From VXMO01 sp034422835 (GTDB lineage: Bacteria > Chloroflexota > Dehalococcoidia > UBA6926), in assembly GCA_034422835.1 (NCBI GenBank), contig DAOUJJ010000018.1, positions 1-64,000 of the forward strand: a DNA stretch of 64,000 nucleotides. Direction: 5' to 3'. Numbering within the stretch: the stretch's first letter is position 1; each line of letters opens with the position of its first letter. Position numbers and translations under genes: made by a program. Below the pieces are notes generated by a model that was not told the origin of the DNA, ran no database searches, and saw only the letters and a list, made by a program, of their open reading frames with translations. This document shows positions 59,493 to 64,000 of this stretch, in pieces.

Positions 59493-59704
59493 GTATAGAT
59501 AGCTATCACGACGGCCTCCGTGGGGTCTGACGGGTGTGAGGCGAAGGCGATGATGCAGGAGCGGCCAGCCAATATTTCCGAGGAGGGGATGGCGCGGCTG
59601 ACGCGCGCTCCCGTCAGCCACGTCGGCACACTCCCGTCCAACTGAACGTCCGCCGTGAATGACGACGAATCAAAACCCCTGACCGTGCCGCGCCTCAACT
59701 CCAT
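59489..59704 (-). CDS. Small virion-associated protein, unrecognised
   Basis: 71 residues, predicted all-beta: MELRRGTVRGFDSSSFTADV, then QLDGSVPTWLTGARVSRAIP and a hydrophobic end (AVVIAIYT). The pattern resembles small OB/SH3-like barrels, including baseplate spike-type proteins. It follows the tail-like gene by 2 nt in the same direction and overlaps the convergent YCII-like gene by 4 nt. The link to the virus-like module is from context. Confidence 0.6.
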   Translation of the reverse strand: MELRRGTVRGFDSSSFTADVQLDGSVPTWLTGARVSRAIPSSEILAGRSCIIAFASHPSDPTEAVVIAIYT

Positions 59705-59706
59705 GT

Positions 59707-61692
59707 CTACACCCCGCTCAGGTCGATGTCCTGCTGATATACGGGCTGAGACGTGCCGATGTCATAACGCGTCCGCAGACCTGCCACCCGGAGCCGCTCC
59801 GACGCCCATCCCACGGACGGCGCGGTGACGGCCACAACGTCATGCAGCTGCTGGCCGACGTTCACGGGAACGGTGATATGCGCGAAGGGCTGCAGGATGC
59901 CGCGCGAGCGCAATTCAGCCTCCGCCCGCGTGGCCGCCACCTCCGTTGTTGTCAGCGAGCGATCAACGACCTGCACCAACAGGCTGCCGACGGATGTCAT
60001 CTCCTCCTCATTCAGGGCTTGCGCAATCGCCCCGTCCCCGTATACCTGCACGTGGTTGACGCGAGAGAGGGCGGATGAACGCGCGGCGTCCAGCAGCGCA
60101 TGGCCGCCCGGATCGCCATAGGAATAAACGGCGGGGTCGGTTTCACGGGTATGGATTGCCTCCAGCACGCCGTCTGAGAAACGCAGAACGTCCGGCACGC
60201 GGGACATCAGGCGGTTGATGGCAATCGCAAGGCTCTCATTGGGAGAGACCGTGACGGCGGGGTAGGTGGCCACGATGGCGGGGCTTGAGCGGGCAAGCGT
60301 GGCGGACAGGCCCGCCATCGTGAGCAGTTGGCCGAGGATGTTCCACACGGATGCCGTGTGCGCGGGCCACGTCAGTTGGCGACGCGCCCGCATGTTAGCC
60401 AGGAACCACCACGGGTCCTCCGCCTCCAACACCGTTACGGGGCTGCCTCGCCGCGTCTCACGTCGAACCTCGCGCACCCAATAGCGTTGAGGCTGACCGG
60501 TTTCCTGTCCCTCCGCGGTCTCATAGCCCCACGCGATGCTGAGTTCATGCCCCAGTGGGCCGGAGCCGACGGTGATTGACGGATCAAGGCGTGGACCATC
60601 AGCCAGGACGAGTGTCAACGAAGCGCCGTGTGGTGTTTCTCTCACGTCCGCGGCTATGACGGAATTGGAGATATCAACGGACGGCGCGCCGATTCGCGCC
60701 CTCCACACGCCGGACGGTGTCGTGAGCCACCTAAAGGAGGCATCGGCTGTCAGCGCAGGCCCTGAACCTCCGGTCTGCCCGAATGGCGAGGGCTCGCGCC
60801 AACGATGGTCGCGAAACCGCGTGCCTGCCGCGCCATGCGTTGTCATGGTCTGTGAGTATCCGCCCGCCCCGCCATATGCTTCGACAAAGCTGATGTGCGG
60901 CCCGTCTGCCGCGCAGACACCGGGATCCCGGTAACTCACGTTAGCGCCCGCCGCCGATGCGATCACGTCACGTAGCATCGACCATGTTCCTGCCGCCTGA
61001 GACGAACCCGCGCCAAGGGTGCAGGTCCATACGCCTGACGATCCGTTCGAAAGCGTCCCGCAAACCACAACTGCCCAATCGCCGTCGATGTGAGCGCAGG
61101 CGACGCCGTCCACGGTTTTCAGCGAGTTGGTCCATGCGGCCGGCGACGACCATGCTCCGGCCGTTCTCGTCATTGAGCGAACGACGCCCGTTGATTCCGC
61201 GTAGAGTAGCAAAGCTCCACCGCCCGCGCCGGATGCCGCCGCAAGGGAGGTGACATTTGCCGCCGCCGTAGCGACCGCGCGCGGCGGGCTGAAAGTCACA
61301 CCGTCGTCCCTGCTCGTTCGCTCGCGGATCGTCCGCTGATTGGCCGCAACATCAAAGACATGAATCTGACCACCAATCTCGATGACCGCAACGCCTGCCG
61401 TGGCGGACGCCTCCCCGAGGTTCCGCCACATCCCGAATTGCGCATCCGGTCCGGGTGAGGCGGTTCGCTGGACGAAGAGGCCGTTGGGGTTGTCCTGAGC
61501 GCGGATGCGGATGAGTGAGCCGCCGGACGTGATGGCGGCGTCATACGGCCCGTCCGGCTCCTGCCCGGAGGCAAGGCGTTCCCATCGGAGTTGTGTCACT
61601 CCGCCCCACCGCTCAGCGAGCGTGGCGTGAACATAGGGAATGGCGGCGCGGTCGCGCTGCGCCGCGAGCAGTGTTTCAGACAATGAGTGCAT
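59707..61692 (-). CDS. Phage tail/baseplate-like protein with N-terminal propeller
   Basis: 661 residues. About residues 40-340 are repetitive beta strands with short exposed turns (RERTSRDDGVTFSPPRAVAT, GTWSMLRDVIASAAGANVSY) like a sialidase/BNR-type propeller. From about 350 the sequence resembles a tail hub or baseplate protein (ISNSVIAADVRETPHGASLT, VLEAEDPWWFLANMRARRQL) and ends with PVYQQDIDLSGV. The hub part would attach the propeller to a virion. No catalytic Asp-box set is obvious. Found with capsid and connector genes. The assignment is by architecture, not by a known family. Confidence 0.6.
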   Translation of the reverse strand: MHSLSETLLAAQRDRAAIPYVHATLAERWGGVTQLRWERLASGQEPDGPYDAAITSGGSLIRIRAQDNPNGLFVQRTASPGPDAQFGMWRNLGEASATAGVAVIEIGGQIHVFDVAANQRTIRERTSRDDGVTFSPPRAVATAAANVTSLAAASGAGGGALLLYAESTGVVRSMTRTAGAWSSPAAWTNSLKTVDGVACAHIDGDWAVVVCGTLSNGSSGVWTCTLGAGSSQAAGTWSMLRDVIASAAGANVSYRDPGVCAADGPHISFVEAYGGAGGYSQTMTTHGAAGTRFRDHRWREPSPFGQTGGSGPALTADASFRWLTTPSGVWRARIGAPSVDISNSVIAADVRETPHGASLTLVLADGPRLDPSITVGSGPLGHELSIAWGYETAEGQETGQPQRYWVREVRRETRRGSPVTVLEAEDPWWFLANMRARRQLTWPAHTASVWNILGQLLTMAGLSATLARSSPAIVATYPAVTVSPNESLAIAINRLMSRVPDVLRFSDGVLEAIHTRETDPAVYSYGDPGGHALLDAARSSALSRVNHVQVYGDGAIAQALNEEEMTSVGSLLVQVVDRSLTTTEVAATRAEAELRSRGILQPFAHITVPVNVGQQLHDVVAVTAPSVGWASERLRVAGLRTRYDIGTSQPVYQQDIDLSGV

Positions 61693-61735
61693 CGTTGGTC
61701 ACCGAGGAGTTGATTGTGCTGTTGAGTCCGGGGGC

Positions 61736-62353
61736 CTAGAGGTTGCCGCCGTCATCCGGATGGAAAAGCTTGCGTGAGCGAAAGCCGGAGCGGCGGCCGA
61801 TTCGAGCCAACTGCAGCTCGAAATCGGCCATCCGCTCCTCTGCCCATGTCAGGTACTGCCGCCACACGTCCTGCCCGCCGACGTTGAGACGGTTGACGGC
61901 GTAGGCAGCCCACTCCAGCGCCGCGTACGCCGCCGCGCCGGTGATGACCACCTCTTCCAGCGCCTCAGGCAGTGTGGAGGAGGTTTCCGTGAGCCGATGG
62001 AGGGCGCCATAATACACGGTGACGCTCTCACCGGCCTTCGGTTCGCCGGGCAGGCTCAGCATGAGCGTGTCGCCCCATTGGTTGAAGCGCACGCGGGACG
62101 GCGGATGCTTGCCCACGGGATATTCGACGGCTTCAACGACGACCCTATCAGACAGGTCCGCGACGGAGATCTCCCGGCTTCCACCTGTCAGCCCCTTTGA
62201 GGCCGTCTTCTCCTGCGGCGCGACCTTGGAGACCTTGGCAAGCGCCCGCTCTATGTGACGATTCAATGCATCGTCCGTCCAGCGGTAGCTGTTAGCGTCC
62301 TCGTCATGCAGATCGCGCCGCACGCGCTCCCGCATCTGTCCCAGCGTGCTCAT
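61736..62353 (-). CDS. Phage connector/adaptor-like protein
   Basis: 205 residues. The N-terminal helices (MSTLGQMRERVRRDLHDEDA, then YRWTDDALNRHIERALAKVS) match the common start of gp6/adaptor-type head completion proteins that follow a capsid gene. A beta region (RVRFNQWGDTLMLSLPGEPK) and a long C-terminal helix (YLTWAEERMADFELQLARIG) follow. It lies between the capsid and tail genes in the expected order. Confidence 0.7.
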   Translation of the reverse strand: MSTLGQMRERVRRDLHDEDANSYRWTDDALNRHIERALAKVSKVAPQEKTASKGLTGGSREISVADLSDRVVVEAVEYPVGKHPPSRVRFNQWGDTLMLSLPGEPKAGESVTVYYGALHRLTETSSTLPEALEEVVITGAAAYAALEWAAYAVNRLNVGGQDVWRQYLTWAEERMADFELQLARIGRRSGFRSRKLFHPDDGGNL

Positions 62354-62377
62354 CTTTCCTCGCGCCTCCCGTGCTCA

Positions 62378-62430
62378 TCCGTCATTCCCATCCCCCGCCG
62401 TCATTCCCGCGCACGCGGGAATCCAGAAAT
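62378..62430. repeat. Family C repeat(s)
   Basis: CATTCCCGCGCACGCGGGAA near 62402-62421 is a stem-loop with CCCGCG/CGCGGG arms, preceded by a partial copy (GTCATTCCCATCCCC). It sits between the connector and capsid genes, which is unusual for an element inside a phage morphogenesis operon. Confidence 0.82.
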
Positions 62431-62436
62431 CCGCCC

Positions 62437-63327
62437 CTAGTTGCGAACTCCCGTGAGCTTGGCGAGCTTTGCCGTGTTGAACAGGGCAAGGCTCACGTAC
62501 CACTTCACGCGTGTCCGGCTTGCGTCCTTCGTCTCCAGGCTGCCGACGCGTTCCACCTGCAACCCGCCGGGCGACGTGAGCCCAACGAGGCCGCCCTCGC
62601 CCGCTTGGTAAGCGAAGATCGTGGAGCAGTCCGAGCTTGAGCCGACCGTCTGCGCGTCCGAGATCCAGTCGTTCACGCCGACCGGGATGCCGTCGTAGTA
62701 CTGCACCATCTGACCGAGCTCATCGCGGTCGGACACCACGATGCCGGAGCCGGAGGCGCGAGCGAGCGAGTTGAGCTTGCGGCGGGAGCGGCGGCTCATC
62801 AGGATCATGTCCGGCTTGCCGCCCTGCACCGCGTCGATCAACTCATCCAGCTTGTCCAGCGTGAGCGCTCCGCCGTTCACGCCCATCGATAGGGCCTGCT
62901 GCCCGGCGGCCAGCACGTCGATGCCGTCAAACGAATCTTCGTCCGTATCCGTGTCCCCGTTGACGAAGGTGTCCTCAAACTTGTGCTGGATAGCCCGCGC
63001 CTTGAGTTGGACGACGGCCGCCTCAAGGTCCTGGATGTTGGATCGTGTGGTCGCGAGGTAGTTGTCCACGTCCGCGTCGCCGCCGAGGATGGAGAGCGTC
63101 GCCGTCAACTGGGTGAACGTCGGGGTGCTCTCCGCCCATGGATCGCCAACGCCGTAGAAGCTGACCGTCGGCGCGGCCTTCTCCCTGTTGTACGTGAGAC
63201 CGTTCCCGACGATCTCGATGAAGGGCAGCGATTGGAGAACGGGGCTGTCCTTGATCACGGTTTCTATCACGCCCTGCAACAGGACGTCGTTGGAGAGCTT
63301 TGCTGCTTCCGTCAATGTGAGTGCCAT
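62437..63327 (-). CDS. Phage major capsid protein (HK97-like)
   Basis: 296 residues from ATG 63327 (MALTLTEAAKLSNDVLLQGV), preceded by an AGGAGGTGAAACG site. The pattern fits HK97-fold capsids: N-terminal helix, LPFIEIVGNGLTYNREKAAP, a long helix with LEAAVVQLKARAIQHKFEDT, then DMILMSRRSRRKLNSLARAS and the C-terminal KDASRTRVKWYVSLALFNTA. It should build a virion or virus-like shell. It is first of a capsid-connector-tail gene set without terminase or portal in view. An encapsulin is less likely given the connector and tail genes. Confidence 0.82.
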   Translation of the reverse strand: MALTLTEAAKLSNDVLLQGVIETVIKDSPVLQSLPFIEIVGNGLTYNREKAAPTVSFYGVGDPWAESTPTFTQLTATLSILGGDADVDNYLATTRSNIQDLEAAVVQLKARAIQHKFEDTFVNGDTDTDEDSFDGIDVLAAGQQALSMGVNGGALTLDKLDELIDAVQGGKPDMILMSRRSRRKLNSLARASGSGIVVSDRDELGQMVQYYDGIPVGVNDWISDAQTVGSSSDCSTIFAYQAGEGGLVGLTSPGGLQVERVGSLETKDASRTRVKWYVSLALFNTAKLAKLTGVRN

Positions 63328-63466
63328 TCGTTTCACCTCCTGGGTGTGCTTTCTGGGCCGCATTCGATGACCGAAAGATAAGAACAGACGTGCTTATTCT
63401 GCAAATCCATGTGTCACATGAATGCGCTCTCTCCCGCGCGCCGTTATGTTCTGTCGTGTTGCCGTT

Positions 63467-64000
63467 ATGACGTATGGGGAGTACCCTTTCCCCTATATGC
63501 AGGACTTAATGCCGGTAATCGGTGTGCTTGTTGGGGCGTCGCTTATTGCCGTCGCGGTGCTGGAATGGCGTATGAAATTCTTTAGCAACCTCTTCCGCGG
63601 GATTTCTGAGCCCAGCGGGAATGAAACACCGCCGGACACAGCTGTTGCTGACGCTGTCGATCTCGAGGAAGTGCATGGAGAGGTTGAGCAGGACTTCTGG
63701 CGCAGCTTTGAGCGGCAGATTGCCTCTGCCGAGCGGCGCGGGGACAACGATGAGGCTGCGCGCCTCCGCCGCATGTATGAATCCCATGAAGAGGCATGGC
63801 GCGCCCAGCGGGCGCTGAGGAGCCGGGCGCCTTCTTCACGGGACGCCGCCTCACCAAACGCGTTGCAAGCGCATCTGCGAGCGGAAGTGCGTCTGCTGCT
63901 CGAGCGTTCTGACGTTCTCGAAACCTTCTCGGCGCAGGACTGGGTGTTCCGTGGCAACGCCTACCTGGCTATCGGCGAGGATGAGCGAGCGGCGGCCGCG
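63467..64000 (+). CDS. Membrane-anchored TPR-like protein (3' end outside window)
   Basis: An open frame from ATG 63467 (MTYGEYPFPYMQDLMPVIGV) to the right edge, 178 residues seen, no stop. A single membrane helix (PVIGVLVGASLIAVAVLEW) is followed by an acidic linker (VADAVDLEEVHGEVEQDFWR) and long charged helices. The last residues (SAQDWVFRGNAYLAIGEDER) look like the start of a TPR unit. It is divergent from the capsid gene with a 139-bp gap. The role is unknown. Confidence 0.7.
   Translation, partial: MTYGEYPFPYMQDLMPVIGVLVGASLIAVAVLEWRMKFFSNLFRGISEPSGNETPPDTAVADAVDLEEVHGEVEQDFWRSFERQIASAERRGDNDEAARLRRMYESHEEAWRAQRALRSRAPSSRDAASPNALQAHLRAEVRLLLERSDVLETFSAQDWVFRGNAYLAIGEDERAAAA

Overview
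The window is GC-rich bacterial chromosome with a mostly housekeeping gene set. The mix suggests a Chloroflexota lineage, possibly Dehalococcoidia or SAR202-like. This is an inference from the overall gene content (type-2 IleS, a PfkB-like protein, NorQ/NorD, SelA, an IF-2B-like protein, many small lipoproteins and PT-rich secreted proteins, short dispersed palindromic repeats); no 16S rRNA or other marker is present. I saw no convincing tRNA, rRNA, CRISPR array or transposase.

Layout. 1-1277: 3'-truncated secreted protein on the minus strand. 1483-5111: the conserved origin-associated cluster rpmH-rnpA-yidD-(propeller lipoprotein)-yidC-jag. 5114-9915: small genes and ileS, then fmt convergent with it. 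11171-12574: a divergent dnaA, followed by a 440-bp non-coding region with dispersed repeats and a nested inverted-repeat structure, then a methyltransferase-nuclease fusion. 14458-14632: a gene-free stretch with a cluster of DnaA-box-like motifs, my best oriC candidate. 14633-25303: obgE, nadD, era, a HEPN-like gene, selA, a lipoprotein, coaE and a NorQ/NorD-type ATPase/VWA pair. 25372-28225: accessory block with vapBC and a restriction-modification cassette bracketed by two copies of the 3' end of the next gene. 28193-37861: an IF-2B-like gene, panC, YceI-type lipoprotein, argF, der, plsY, fic, gpsA, pgi/pmi-type isomerase and a phosphoesterase. 37989-46316: RRM protein, three catabolic-type enzymes, dnaN, an unrecognised gene, DinB-like, dnaJ and an MBL hydrolase. 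46529-55045: DUF503, gyrB, a decaying toxin-antitoxin locus, rplY, a sulfite-oxidase-like enzyme and comM. 55340-57772: a second defence island (DUF262-HNH nuclease, EcoRI-like methylase and the remnant of a third methyltransferase). 57980-59492: small stress-type genes. 59489-63327: capsid, connector and tail genes of a virus-like element. 63467-64000: a 3'-truncated membrane protein.

How it works together. Replication genes (dnaA, dnaN, gyrB) are spread over about 40 kb among RNA/GTPase genes (rnpA, obgE, era, der) and membrane biogenesis genes (yidC, plsY, gpsA). At least three separate DNA-modification/restriction loci are set into this core. The clearest is the cassette at 26341-28192: the methyltransferase has an N-terminal winged helix, an 18-bp perfect palindrome lies between its -35 and -10, the nuclease gene is convergent, and 33-bp direct repeats flank it. 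Three families of short repeats occur in most larger intergenic gaps, and copies or relatives also lie in frame inside coding sequences.
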